NCBI GenBank assembly: GCA_039039985.1
Contig: JBCCOV010000205.1
Coordinates: 1-8,753 of the forward strand
DNA from: JBCBWG01 sp039039985
GTDB taxonomy: Bacteria; Pseudomonadota; Alphaproteobacteria; Rhizobiales; Hyphomicrobiaceae
Reading direction: 5' to 3'
Length of the DNA stretch: 8,753 nucleotides
This document shows, one piece after another, positions 1-6,674 of this stretch. How positions within the stretch are numbered: position 1 is the first letter of the stretch; every line of letters starts with the position of its first letter. The notes beneath the pieces were generated by a model. That model saw nothing but the letters and a program-made list of their open reading frames with translations. It was not told the DNA's origin and did no database searches. The translations under genes and the position numbers were made by a program.

Positions 1-819
1 CGCCATGCCTTTGGTGACCAGTATCGTGCCACCGATTTCAAGTTTCCCACGGCCGGCAAGCTGACCATCAAGTTCGAGGGCGCCGACGGTCAGGTCATTG
101 AACACGAAGTCTTCGATGCGCCCGCAGGCGGCGTCGCGATGGCCATGTACAATCTCGACGAGTCGATCCGCGATTTCGCGCGTGCCTCGATGAACTACGG
201 CCTGAGCCGCGGTTACCCGGTCTACATGTCGACCAAGAACACGATTCTTAAGCAGTACGACGGCCGCTTCAAGGAACTGTTCGAGGAGGTCTTCGAGACG
301 GAGTTCAAGGATAAATTCGCTGCGGCGAACATCACCTATGAGCACCGCCTGATCGACGATATGGTCGCCTGCGCCATGAAATGGTCTGGCGGCTACGTCT
401 GGGCTTGTAAGAACTACGACGGCGACGTGCAGTCGGATACCGTTGCGCAAGGGTTCGGTTCACTCGGCCTGATGACGTCGGTCTTGATGACGCCGGACGG
501 CAAGACCGTCGAAGCGGAAGCCGCCCACGGCACCGTCACCCGCCACTACCGGAACCATCAAAAGGGTCTTGAGACGTCAACCAACTCCATTGCATCGATT
601 TTTGCGTGGACACGTGGTCTCAAGCATCGCGCGAAGCTCGACGACAACGCCGCGTTGGCGAACTTTGCCGAAACCCTCGAGAAGGTATGCGTCGACACGG
701 TCGAGTCGGGCGACATGACCAAAGATCTCGCGCTGTTGATCGGCCCGGATCAACCGTGGCTGTCCACCACCGGCTTCTTGGACAAAATCGACGAGAACCT
801 GCAGAAGGCCATGGGCTGA
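1..819 (+). CDS. icd: NADP-dependent isocitrate dehydrogenase, C-terminal 272 residues (5' end outside window)
   Basis: Oxidative decarboxylation of isocitrate to 2-oxoglutarate in the TCA cycle (cytosolic, Mg2+/Mn2+ dependent, forms NADPH). Frame 1 is open from the first base and begins RHAFGDQYRATDF, the conserved substrate loop. The first codon encodes the counterpart of human IDH1 Arg132, so roughly 130 N-terminal residues lie upstream; the first internal ATG codons (139 and 145) are not the start. Also visible are STKNTILKQYDGRF (substrate/catalytic Lys), YEHRLIDDMVA and NYDGDVQSD (metal-binding Asp residues) and EAEAAHGTVTRHYR with TSTNSIASIFAW (NADP-binding end). The stop is TGA at 817-819. 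The sequence resembles the roughly 400-residue homodimeric eukaryotic/alphaproteobacterial type rather than E. coli Icd. No frameshift or missing key residue was seen. The family call is secure; only the 5' end is missing. Confidence 0.97.
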   Translation, partial: RHAFGDQYRATDFKFPTAGKLTIKFEGADGQVIEHEVFDAPAGGVAMAMYNLDESIRDFARASMNYGLSRGYPVYMSTKNTILKQYDGRFKELFEEVFETEFKDKFAAANITYEHRLIDDMVACAMKWSGGYVWACKNYDGDVQSDTVAQGFGSLGLMTSVLMTPDGKTVEAEAAHGTVTRHYRNHQKGLETSTNSIASIFAWTRGLKHRAKLDDNAALANFAETLEKVCVDTVESGDMTKDLALLIGPDQPWLSTTGFLDKIDENLQKAMG

Positions 820-883
820 CGTGGCGATCACGGCCTCGGCAGCCGCCGCTAATCTGCCACCGGATCAAGGCCGCACGTCAATC

Positions 884-913
884 TCTGAGCGACCCGATGG
901 CGGGTCGCTCAGA
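884..913. terminator. Perfect 13-bp hairpin between convergent icd and terB-like genes
   Basis: The arms 884-896 (TCTGAGCGACCCG) and 901-913 are exact reverse complements around a 4-base loop (ATGG). It lies 64 bases after the icd stop and covers the last codons and stop of the opposing TerB gene. The position and perfect stem suggest a bidirectional terminator for both convergent genes. The T-run after the stem is poor on either strand (CTTT on +), so Rho-independent efficiency is inferred rather than shown. Confidence 0.7.
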
Positions 914-1358
914 CTTTGGGCGTCCCCAATGCGCGCTGCCGGGCGCGCGCCCGATCGCGATCCGTGACATGGATAAGCCCCGCAATCTGGCGAATGAGAG
1001 CGTCTTCGTGCGGGTCCAGTTCCCCGTCTGCGTAGGCGACGCGCCAGAGCATCTCGATCACGCCGCCGCGCTCTTCCTCGCTCATGCGCTGCACGATTTC
1101 GTGCGTAAACCGGAAGTACTGGGCTGAGGCCTGCACGCGCTCGTCCGCACGCGCGACAAGTGTGGCCGCGTCAGATTCCGAAAGCTCAAACCGTTTCGCC
1201 AGCAAGCCCTCTATCGTCGCGCGTTCCGCGTCGTCGAAGACGTCATCCATGCGCGCCGCTTCAACCAACAGGGCCGCGACGGCCAGATCGAGATCCGTCT
1301 GAACGATGCCAGGCTCTTCATTGGTTCCGGAGAGAAAGTCCATAAGGCGGTCGAGCAT
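909..1358 (-). CDS. TerB-family (tellurite-resistance-like) domain protein, 149 aa
   Basis: Small all-helical cytosolic protein of the TerB/DUF533 type. The domain spans about residues 20-140, with two acidic helix-turn motifs related by pseudo-repeat: DD-x-x-DD-x-E around 38-45 and YADGELDPHE at 109-118. The latter is the family hallmark and a likely divalent-metal site. I chose the ATG at 1356-1358 because AAGGGAG lies 5-6 bases upstream; the frame stays open to 1631, but the upstream part is rich in Arg and Cys and resembles no domain. No other ter genes (terC, terD, terZ) are in view, so this is a solitary copy, common in Alphaproteobacteria and of unknown role; tellurite resistance should not be assumed. 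It converges on icd and ends inside the shared hairpin. Confidence 0.85.
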   Translation of the reverse strand: MLDRLMDFLSGTNEEPGIVQTDLDLAVAALLVEAARMDDVFDDAERATIEGLLAKRFELSESDAATLVARADERVQASAQYFRFTHEIVQRMSEEERGGVIEMLWRVAYADGELDPHEDALIRQIAGLIHVTDRDRARARQRALGTPKV

Positions 1359-1839
1359 GCTATCTCCCTTAGCGGCGGACACTGTCGGATTGGACGCAGC
1401 AACTGAGCAAACGCCGCGGCGTGAGCAGCGACGCAGCGCCGAACAGTCGAAGCGTAGCGCACATCGCAATCTCGTCACAAACGCGATACGCAGCGCCGCC
1501 GGCAACACGTCCGACAGCTCATGTTGCGGTTGCAGGTCGTCGCGCAACCGCGCGAGGTCGCGCGTACGTCTGCACGCTGATGGTGCAAACAGCAAACGCC
1601 CGTTTCTAAATCTGAAATCGTCATCAACCACAAAAGATCAAGGGCAACCGAACCAAGAGGCGTTGCGCCGGAAATCATCAACACTGCAAATCCCACGCTT
1701 GCGGAGGCAATCGGGCGACGTGTCGGACGACTCAGTCTAATTCCGTCCGGGACCATGATGTCGATCCCGCCCAGGCGCATTCATATTGACGCCGCTCGCA
1801 CCGCAGATATCAGTTACACAACGTCTGATTGGAGCTTTC
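1359..1839. other. Gap of about 480 bp without a convincing gene, between divergent TerB and SNase genes
   Basis: The region should hold the promoters of both flanking genes. Its open frames on either strand (for example minus 1475-1780) translate to Arg/Ser/Cys-rich sequence with no domain and no good ribosome site, so I do not call them. The only repetition seen is ACGCAGC at 1394, 1431 and 1488; the last two copies extend to ACGCAGCGCCG. From about 1600 to 1700 it is more A-rich than its surroundings. No tRNA-like fold or mobile-element end was found. Confidence 0.5.
1451..1480 (-). promoter_or_regulatory. Candidate sigma-70-like promoter for the TerB gene
   Basis: On the minus strand TTGTGA (1480-1475) is followed after 18 bases by TACGCT (1456-1451), which would give a leader of about 85 bases before the ATG at 1358. 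This is a match by eye to -35/-10 boxes only, and such matches arise by chance. Confidence 0.25.
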
Positions 1840-2355
1840 ATGATCCAGTTTATTCTGGCGCTTGTCGTCCTGGCTGCATGCGGACTGGGCGGCACGATCA
1901 TCGGCGGCATGTACCCGGATACCTTCCATCCGCATGCGTGGCTTGGCCCGTGCGCGATCGCCAAACGGCTTGGACCGATCGGGTCTAACAACGCCACGAC
2001 ATTCCCCGACAATCTCGGATGGCGTATCGTGGATGCGGACACCCTGATTTGTGAGAATCGTCAGGTACGCATCGTTGGCTATGATGCGCCGGAAGCCGAG
2101 CCTGGCCGGGCACAATGTGCGGAAGAAGCTTTGCGTGGGAAGGCCGCTCGTGATCGGGTCGTGGAATTGCTACGGCGACAAACCTGGTCGGCAAGCACCG
2201 TAGGCGTACCGGTCGGCCCCGGTTCCGAAGGGCGATACCGTGTCCGCGTCTTTATCGGCAATACCGATCTGAAGGACATTTTGACCCAAGATCGTCTGGC
2301 AAGAGCCTGGCGCGGGCGCGGCCAAAAGCCCAACTGGTGCTCGTCATCAAACTGA
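1840..2355 (+). CDS. SNase-like (thermonuclease-fold) protein with N-terminal hydrophobic segment, 171 aa
   Basis: Likely exported or membrane-anchored nuclease of the staphylococcal-nuclease fold (OB-fold, Ca2+-dependent phosphodiesterase in the family). Residues 2-24 are hydrophobic. The SNase core runs about 59-160: VDADT (65-68, Asp for Ca2+), VRIVGYDAPE (76-85, with Arg77, Asp82 and Glu85 matching SNase Arg35, Asp40 and Glu43), and GRYR (131-134) where the second catalytic Arg (SNase Arg87) is expected, so catalytic residues look intact. I chose the ATG at 1840 for GGAG five bases upstream; a TTG 54 bases earlier (1786) is the alternative. Four Cys after the hydrophobic segment (38, 71, 93, 167) fit an oxidising compartment. 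LAAC at 11-14 is a lipobox-like sequence, but with this start there is no positive charge before it. It stands alone; its substrate is unknown. Confidence 0.8.
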   Translation: MIQFILALVVLAACGLGGTIIGGMYPDTFHPHAWLGPCAIAKRLGPIGSNNATTFPDNLGWRIVDADTLICENRQVRIVGYDAPEAEPGRAQCAEEALRGKAARDRVVELLRRQTWSASTVGVPVGPGSEGRYRVRVFIGNTDLKDILTQDRLARAWRGRGQKPNWCSSSN

Positions 2356-2430
2356 CGCGTCAAGATCACGACAAAACGCGACACGAAACATCAACCATTG
2401 CGATATGCACAACGGCGTTTACCCGGGCCA

Positions 2431-2461
2431 TTGAAATGGGGAATGGAATAAGCTTTATAAA
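2431..2461 (+). promoter_or_regulatory. Candidate promoter for the PAS-like gene
   Basis: TTGAAA (2431-2436) and TATAAA (2456-2461) are good -35 and -10 matches in an AT-rich patch of the 191-base gap before the gene. The 19-base spacer is longer than ideal. Transcription would start near 2468, giving a leader of about 80 bases. This was found by eye only. Confidence 0.35.
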
Positions 2462-2546
2462 ATGAAGCGACTGAAAACGTTGGCGGAATAGAAACTTAAG
2501 CCTTTACCTGCATTTTGCACGACCCAGTTAATGTACAGGCTTCATT

Positions 2547-3398
2547 GTGTCGGTACTGCTTGTTGATGACCAAGGTGGATTGTGGCCCGAGAATTCGCGC
2601 ACAATTCGTAGATCATTTGCTGCGCGCGCGTCGCGCAAAGATCAAACACCCTACCTCGTGAAGAATCTCGGATTTGTTGCCGTTGATGAGTTTGGCCCCT
2701 CGGCGCAGGTGCGCGTTCGCCCGTCAGTCGTCGGCCAGAAGACGTTTGAGACGACAATGGCGTGGCTTGCCGCCAGCGCGTACGATCGTGTTGCACTCAC
2801 CCATTTCGATCGCACGTGGCACTTTGAGATCCATCGAAACCTGGATCTGTTCGCGCATCGGCTGCTGCAGCTCATCAACTTGCGCCAACTCGGCCGCCCG
2901 GATGACTTTGTTGCGCGACCAGCCAGTCTCGAAAGTCTGTCGCAGCACCCTGCGCTTCAATCGCTGATCGAGAACTGGAAAACACTGTCCAGTGAGCGCG
3001 ACGACGATGCCCTTACCCGCATAATCCAACGGTTGACGCGCGGCCGCTACGTGATCGTGCGTCGCGAAGAGAAGACCGGCCAGCTCGTGCTGGCTGAAAC
3101 CGGTGGCGGCTATCGCTCCCTCGGGCGCAGTTGGGCGCAACTGGCGAAAGGAACGCCGGTCGCGTCCCAGCCAGACCCGGCCTATGGTCGTTGGATTTCA
3201 GAGTGTTACGAACACGCATTGCGCGAAACCGGCGCGACCCTTGAAGATGTCGACGCGATTGTCTCGACGCCCAAGTTCGGACGATACCGGTTGCGATACA
3301 AGCGACTGATGCTTGCGCGTTCCGACGTGCCCAATCCGTGGCTTCTATGCAGCTCCGTATTGGACGAGACCATCGATTTGCGCCGCATTTGCGCTTAG
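2547..3398 (+). CDS. PAS-like domain protein, 283 aa, function unknown
   Basis: No catalytic motif was recognised. The C-terminal half has two parts: GRYVIVRREEKTGQ at 166-179 leading to GGGY, then about 209-280, where DPAYGRWISECY, VDAIVSTPKFGRYRLRY and WLLCSSVLDETIDLR follow the pattern I associate with PAS-like sensor proteins of Alphaproteobacteria (aromatic core, RYR-LRY strand, 'L-SS-LD' last strand). The N-terminal 165 residues are unassigned, with no signal peptide or membrane segment. I see no helix-turn-helix, kinase or cyclase domain, so it would be a stand-alone sensor or adaptor. The start is GTG with only a weak AGG seven bases upstream; there is no in-frame ATG near by, so the exact N-terminus is uncertain. 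Its last 54 bases overlap the end of the opposing GNAT-like gene. Confidence 0.6.
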   Translation: MSVLLVDDQGGLWPENSRTIRRSFAARASRKDQTPYLVKNLGFVAVDEFGPSAQVRVRPSVVGQKTFETTMAWLAASAYDRVALTHFDRTWHFEIHRNLDLFAHRLLQLINLRQLGRPDDFVARPASLESLSQHPALQSLIENWKTLSSERDDDALTRIIQRLTRGRYVIVRREEKTGQLVLAETGGGYRSLGRSWAQLAKGTPVASQPDPAYGRWISECYEHALRETGATLEDVDAIVSTPKFGRYRLRYKRLMLARSDVPNPWLLCSSVLDETIDLRRICA

Positions 3399-4193
3399 AT
3401 GCCGGTCCAGGTCGCGGATCAAATGATCCGTATCCATCCACAACAGTGCGAACCGCGGGCCTTCCAGCGCATTGTTCAAGAACCGCGCCTCCCACTCGAC
3501 ATTTTCGTAGCCGACACGTTGAGCCACGCCGCTCTTGACGATGCCCTCAGCCATCAGTGTCATTGTCATGTCTGTCGACCAACGCGCCAAGGCAAACGCA
3601 CGGGCGATGCGCGGCATAAAGCCGGTCAGCCCGCGTTTGCGGTAGTCGGGATGGTACCAGACGCCGCCGGAGTAGGCGACGCGACCGCGCACCTGATCCG
3701 CCGACGGTGCGGTGACGACACACGCTTCACCGGGTAGCGCCTGGCGGGCGGGATCAGCGTAGAACACACCCATATTCGCGGCCTGCTCCGCAAACGACGT
3801 CGACGACCACTCGTACAGGCGCACGGCTTGCGTCGCGACAACACGGCCGGATGGATCAAGCCCCAGAATGCAGTAAGACGTTGCCGGATCAATTCCGTTC
3901 TTGGGATTGAACAGCGGCACGATCGGCAGCCACGTGTTCGAATTCTGTTCGTTAACCTCGAGCAAGTCTTCCAACGTCGAAAACACGAGCCGAACCCCGC
4001 GCGCGCCGCACGCACGATCAGCCTCGACGAAGAATTGAGCCAGTAAGTCCCGGGGGCCATATTCAATGGCGATCCCCGATAGCAAGTCCGTTCTATTCTG
4101 AAAGGCAGTGCTCGCGGGCGCGTTGGGCGTTTGATCCACTTTCGCAGTTTGCGATACCCCGGCCTTGTCGGCTCGAAACTCACTGAAGCTCAT
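3345..4193 (-). CDS. GNAT-like N-acyltransferase family protein, 282 aa
   Basis: Cytosolic protein with an acetyltransferase-like core at about 105-235: a strand with ILGLDPSGRVVATQAVRLYEW (109-129), then GGVWYHPDYRKRGLTGFMPRI (176-196). There, RKRGLT stands where the acyl-CoA pyrophosphate loop (Q/R-x-x-G-x-G/A) is expected, with Thr for the final Gly/Ala, followed by a long helix and QRVGYENVEW (225-234), a typical GNAT late strand. The first 40 residues look disordered and about 45-100 is an additional N-terminal region. Substrate unknown. ATG at 4193 is preferred; a GTG at 4214 in frame has its AGG too close to serve as a ribosome site. It runs tail to tail into the PAS-like gene with a 54-base overlap; inverted repeats lie at its likely promoter. 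It lacks a clear LuxI signature, so an autoinducer-synthase role is only speculative. Confidence 0.6.
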   Translation of the reverse strand: MSFSEFRADKAGVSQTAKVDQTPNAPASTAFQNRTDLLSGIAIEYGPRDLLAQFFVEADRACGARGVRLVFSTLEDLLEVNEQNSNTWLPIVPLFNPKNGIDPATSYCILGLDPSGRVVATQAVRLYEWSSTSFAEQAANMGVFYADPARQALPGEACVVTAPSADQVRGRVAYSGGVWYHPDYRKRGLTGFMPRIARAFALARWSTDMTMTLMAEGIVKSGVAQRVGYENVEWEARFLNNALEGPRFALLWMDTDHLIRDLDRHLSANAAQIDGLVQYGAA

Positions 4194-4221
4194 ACCGCCA
4201 CCCCGCCGACTCACCTGACGT

Positions 4222-4242
4222 GTAACCTTTATATTTGGTTAC
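4222..4242. promoter_or_regulatory. Inverted repeat GTAACC-N9-GGTTAC, operator-like
   Basis: Perfect 6-bp arms (4222-4227, 4237-4242) flank an AT-only 9-base centre, total 21 bp, the geometry of a dimeric repressor site. It would sit at about +3 to +23 of the GNAT transcript if the proposed promoter is right, where a bound protein would block initiation. The regulator is unknown. Confidence 0.4.
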
Positions 4243-4246
4243 GAAC

Positions 4247-4261
4247 CGCCATTAATTGGCG
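4247..4261. promoter_or_regulatory. Inverted repeat CGCCA-N5-TGGCG over the -10 region
   Basis: Perfect 5-bp arms with centre TTAAT; it lies five bases from the preceding inverted repeat and contains the proposed -10 box. It may be a second operator of a different sequence, or chance. Confidence 0.3.
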
Positions 4262-4281
4262 CATATTGCTCATGGCGTCAA
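4252..4281 (-). promoter_or_regulatory. Candidate promoter for the GNAT-like gene
   Basis: Minus strand: TTGACG (4281-4276), 18-base spacer, AATTAA (4257-4252), with initiation expected near 4245 and a leader of about 50 bases. The -35 box is a strong match and the -10 box a moderate one. It coincides with the two inverted repeats listed next. Confidence 0.4.
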
Positions 4282-4454
4282 TAACCTTAAATCTTAACAT
4301 TAAACTGTTGCATAACCACAGTAATAAGTTAACACGTTGGGGCTTGTCTCGATCGTTTCAGGTTGAGCTGGAGCCATCCAAAACCCCACCCGACCGCGCA
4401 ATGTCATGGGCGACCGGCCAGGTTGAATCGAAGACGCGCGGTGTGGGATGGTTG

Positions 4455-4501
4455 CGGCTGATCTGGCCAGCTGGATCTAACCAGCGGAATCCGATCAGCT
4501 G
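4455..4501 (+). promoter_or_regulatory. Imperfect two-part hairpin upstream of dcp
   Basis: The lower stem pairs 4455-4463 with 4493-4501 (nine pairs, one G-U). The upper stem GCTGG (4470-4474) pairs with CCAGC (4481-4485) around loop ATCTAA, with a small internal loop between. It ends 59 bases before the dcp ATG, so it would be in the leader if transcription starts upstream. There is no T-run after it, so a terminator is unlikely; it may be a leader structure or a protein site. Confidence 0.35.
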
Positions 4502-4560
4502 AAGCTGAAACGCACGAACAGACTGCATAGAACAACCAGAAACCTTGAAAGGTGCGCCCA

Positions 4561-6630
4561 ATGTCCGACGGGATGACCAACCCACTGCGTAAGTCTTGGG
4601 ACCAGCCGTTTGGGTTGCCGTGCTTTGGCGAGATCTCAGTCGCGCATTTTCAGCCCGCCTTCGATGCAGCTCTGGATGCACACAACACCGAGGTCGCGGC
4701 GATTGCCGACAATGGTGACCCGCCAACATTCGCAAACACGGTCGTCGCACTTGAGTGCTCCGGGGCTGAGCTGGAGCGCATCGCGCATGTTTTTTTCACG
4801 CTCGCGGCGGCGCACACGTCGCCGGAGTTGCAGGCCGTACAGCGCACGATGGCGCCGCGCCTGGCCGCACATTTCGACGCCATTACCTCGAATACGCAGC
4901 TGTTTGCGCGCATCGAAAGCGTTGTTGCAGATGCAAAGGCGGACCCAAACGCGCTTTCGGCGGAAGACCAGCGATTACTCGAGCGCGTTCATCGCAATTT
5001 CATCAGGGCCGGCGCCGCACTGACCGGGCCGGACAAGACGCGCCACAGTGACATCAAACGGCGGCTGGCGGAGCTTTCGACCGCGTTCAGCCAAAACGTC
5101 CTTGCGGATGAAAACGACTGGGTTTTGGAACTGTCGGCGCCGGATGATTTGGCCGGTCTTCCGGACGATCTGGTCGATGCAGCCGCGGCGGCAGCCCGCG
5201 AACGCGGCAGCAACGCCAGCCATGTCATCACGCTCGCGCGATCGCTTGTCGAACCGTTCTTGACCTATTCGGCACGCGCCGACCTCAGGGAACAGGCCTT
5301 CAACGGATGGGCTGCACGCGGGGCCAATGGCAACGCCAACGACAACAGAGCCATCGTCGCGGAAGTGTTGGCATTGCGCGCAGAACGCGCACGACTTCTC
5401 GGTTTCCAGACGTTTGCCGACTACAAGCTGGAACATACGATGGCGGAAACACCGGCCCGGGCACGCGGCCTGCTCGATGCGGTCTGGAAACCGGCACGCG
5501 AAAGCGCGCTGCGCGACGCCGTTGCGCTTGAAGAGGCTGCAAAATCTGACGGCATCAATGGCCCTCTGAGAGCGGCGGACTGGCGTTACTACGCGGAAAC
5601 GGTGCGACGCAAAGCGTTCAACATCGATGAAGCCGAAATCAAACCGTACCTCAGCCTCGACCAGGTGATTGCGGCGGCGTTCGACGTCGCCCACCGCCTG
5701 TTCGGTTTGTCCTTCACGCCTGTCGACGGCCTTGATCTCTACCACGATGACCTGCGCGCTTGGGATGTGAGCGATCAGGACGGCCAGCATGTCGGCCTGT
5801 TCATCGGCGACTACTTCGCACGGTCCTCTAAACGGTCTGGCGCATGGATGAACACATTGCGCGATCAATCCCGCGTCGACGGCATCGTGCGGCCCATCGT
5901 TCTCAACACCTGCAACTTCGCGAAGGCCGCCGACGGCGCTCCAACGCTGTTGTCGCTTGATGACGCGCGCACCCTGTTTCATGAGTTTGGCCACGCTCTG
6001 CATGGCCTTCTGTCAGACGTCACGTACGCCTCGATGTCTGGAACAAGTGTTTCAACAGACTTCGTGGAATTGCCGTCGCAGCTTTACGAACACTGGCTGC
6101 TGACCGACGATGTGTTGGATCGGTTTGCGCGCCACTATCGCACCGGCGATCCCATGCCGCCGGAATTGCGCGCGCGTTTGCGTAAGGCCCAGAACTTCAA
6201 TCAGGGATTTAAGACGGTCGAATATCTGGCCTCTGCACTGGTCGATCTTGAGCTGCACGCACGTGCCGCCAAAGACACGGACGATCCGATGGCTCTTCAG
6301 ACGGCTATTCTGACCGACATCGGAATGCCGGATGCGATTGTAATGCGCCATGCGATCCCGCATTTCCTCCATCTCTTCGCCGGCGATGGATATGCGGCCG
6401 GATACTACAGTTATATGTGGTCGGAAGTGCTCGACGCCGATGCCTTCCGGGCATTTGAGGAAACCGGTAACGTCTTCGATCCCGATACCGCGCGGCGCTT
6501 AAAGGACCTGATCTATGCCGCAGGGGCCATGCGCAAAGAAGATGAGGCATACATCGCCTTTCGAGGCCGGATGCCGACCGTCGATGGCCTGCTGGCAAAG
6601 CGCGGTTTTGCCGAAGCCGTCGCGACGTAG
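4561..6630 (+). CDS. dcp: Peptidyl-dipeptidase Dcp-type M3 zinc metallopeptidase, 689 aa
   Basis: M3 (thimet oligopeptidase) family enzyme that in E. coli removes C-terminal dipeptides from peptides. The N-terminus (NPLRKSWDQPFGLPCFGEI, HFQPAFDAAL, PTFANTVVALECSG) is typical of Dcp rather than oligopeptidase A. The zinc site is H474-E-F-G-H478 plus E503 in DFVELPSQ; the 29-residue spacing equals that of E. coli Dcp (H470/E499). GYAAGYYSY has Tyr611 and Tyr618, matching the substrate-binding Tyr607/Tyr614. Length is normal for the family (about 680-700). I prefer ATG 4561 (AAAGG eight bases upstream) over GTG 4552, which would bury that site. There is no signal peptide, so it is likely cytosolic, in peptide turnover. 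It is monocistronic and convergent with the next gene. Confidence 0.9.
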   Translation: MSDGMTNPLRKSWDQPFGLPCFGEISVAHFQPAFDAALDAHNTEVAAIADNGDPPTFANTVVALECSGAELERIAHVFFTLAAAHTSPELQAVQRTMAPRLAAHFDAITSNTQLFARIESVVADAKADPNALSAEDQRLLERVHRNFIRAGAALTGPDKTRHSDIKRRLAELSTAFSQNVLADENDWVLELSAPDDLAGLPDDLVDAAAAAARERGSNASHVITLARSLVEPFLTYSARADLREQAFNGWAARGANGNANDNRAIVAEVLALRAERARLLGFQTFADYKLEHTMAETPARARGLLDAVWKPARESALRDAVALEEAAKSDGINGPLRAADWRYYAETVRRKAFNIDEAEIKPYLSLDQVIAAAFDVAHRLFGLSFTPVDGLDLYHDDLRAWDVSDQDGQHVGLFIGDYFARSSKRSGAWMNTLRDQSRVDGIVRPIVLNTCNFAKAADGAPTLLSLDDARTLFHEFGHALHGLLSDVTYASMSGTSVSTDFVELPSQLYEHWLLTDDVLDRFARHYRTGDPMPPELRARLRKAQNFNQGFKTVEYLASALVDLELHARAAKDTDDPMALQTAILTDIGMPDAIVMRHAIPHFLHLFAGDGYAAGYYSYMWSEVLDADAFRAFEETGNVFDPDTARRLKDLIYAAGAMRKEDEAYIAFRGRMPTVDGLLAKRGFAEAVAT

Positions 6631-6664
6631 GCGATGTCGCGCACCGACCTTGACGGCATGCCGT
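6621..6664. other. Inverted repeats between convergent dcp and small membrane-protein gene
   Basis: CGCGAC (6621-6626) pairs with GTCGCG (6636-6641) across the dcp stop codon, and ACGGCATGCCGT (6653-6664) is a perfect 12-bp palindrome. In a 44-base gap between convergent genes these may help end transcription, but neither has a T-run. Confidence 0.25.
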
Positions 6665-6674
6665 TTGATAGAAC

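Larger units (their letters stand above)
4215..4551. other. Divergent intergenic region between the GNAT-like gene and dcp
   Basis: The left part (about 4222-4340) is notably AT-rich for this genome and carries two inverted repeats and a candidate minus-strand promoter. The right part returns to normal composition and holds a long imperfect hairpin (4455-4501) and the dcp ribosome site (AAAGG at 4548-4552). The open frame running across it (4131-4502, +) is antisense to the GNAT gene at its start and looks non-coding. Confidence 0.6.

Noticed and set aside
1359..1631. Upstream extension of the TerB frame to 240 aa
   Set aside because: The extra 91 residues are Arg/Cys-rich without domain character, and a strong ribosome site precedes the internal ATG at 1358.
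1475..1780. Minus-strand 101-aa frame in the TerB/SNase gap
   Set aside because: No ribosome site, no recognisable domain, and a Cys/Arg-rich C-terminus typical of a chance frame in GC-rich DNA.
3345..4193. GNAT-like gene as a LuxI-type autoinducer synthase
   Set aside because: The fold class is related and a PAS-like neighbour is tempting, but the conserved LuxI residues (N-terminal R-x-x-x-F-x-W region and acidic pair) are not seen, and the acyl-CoA-loop-like RKRGLT segment points to an ordinary GNAT.
4975..6003. Long 342-aa minus-strand frame inside dcp
   Set aside because: It lies fully antisense to a clear M3 peptidase; its translation has the Arg/Val/Gly-rich look of a codon-bias shadow and no domain.
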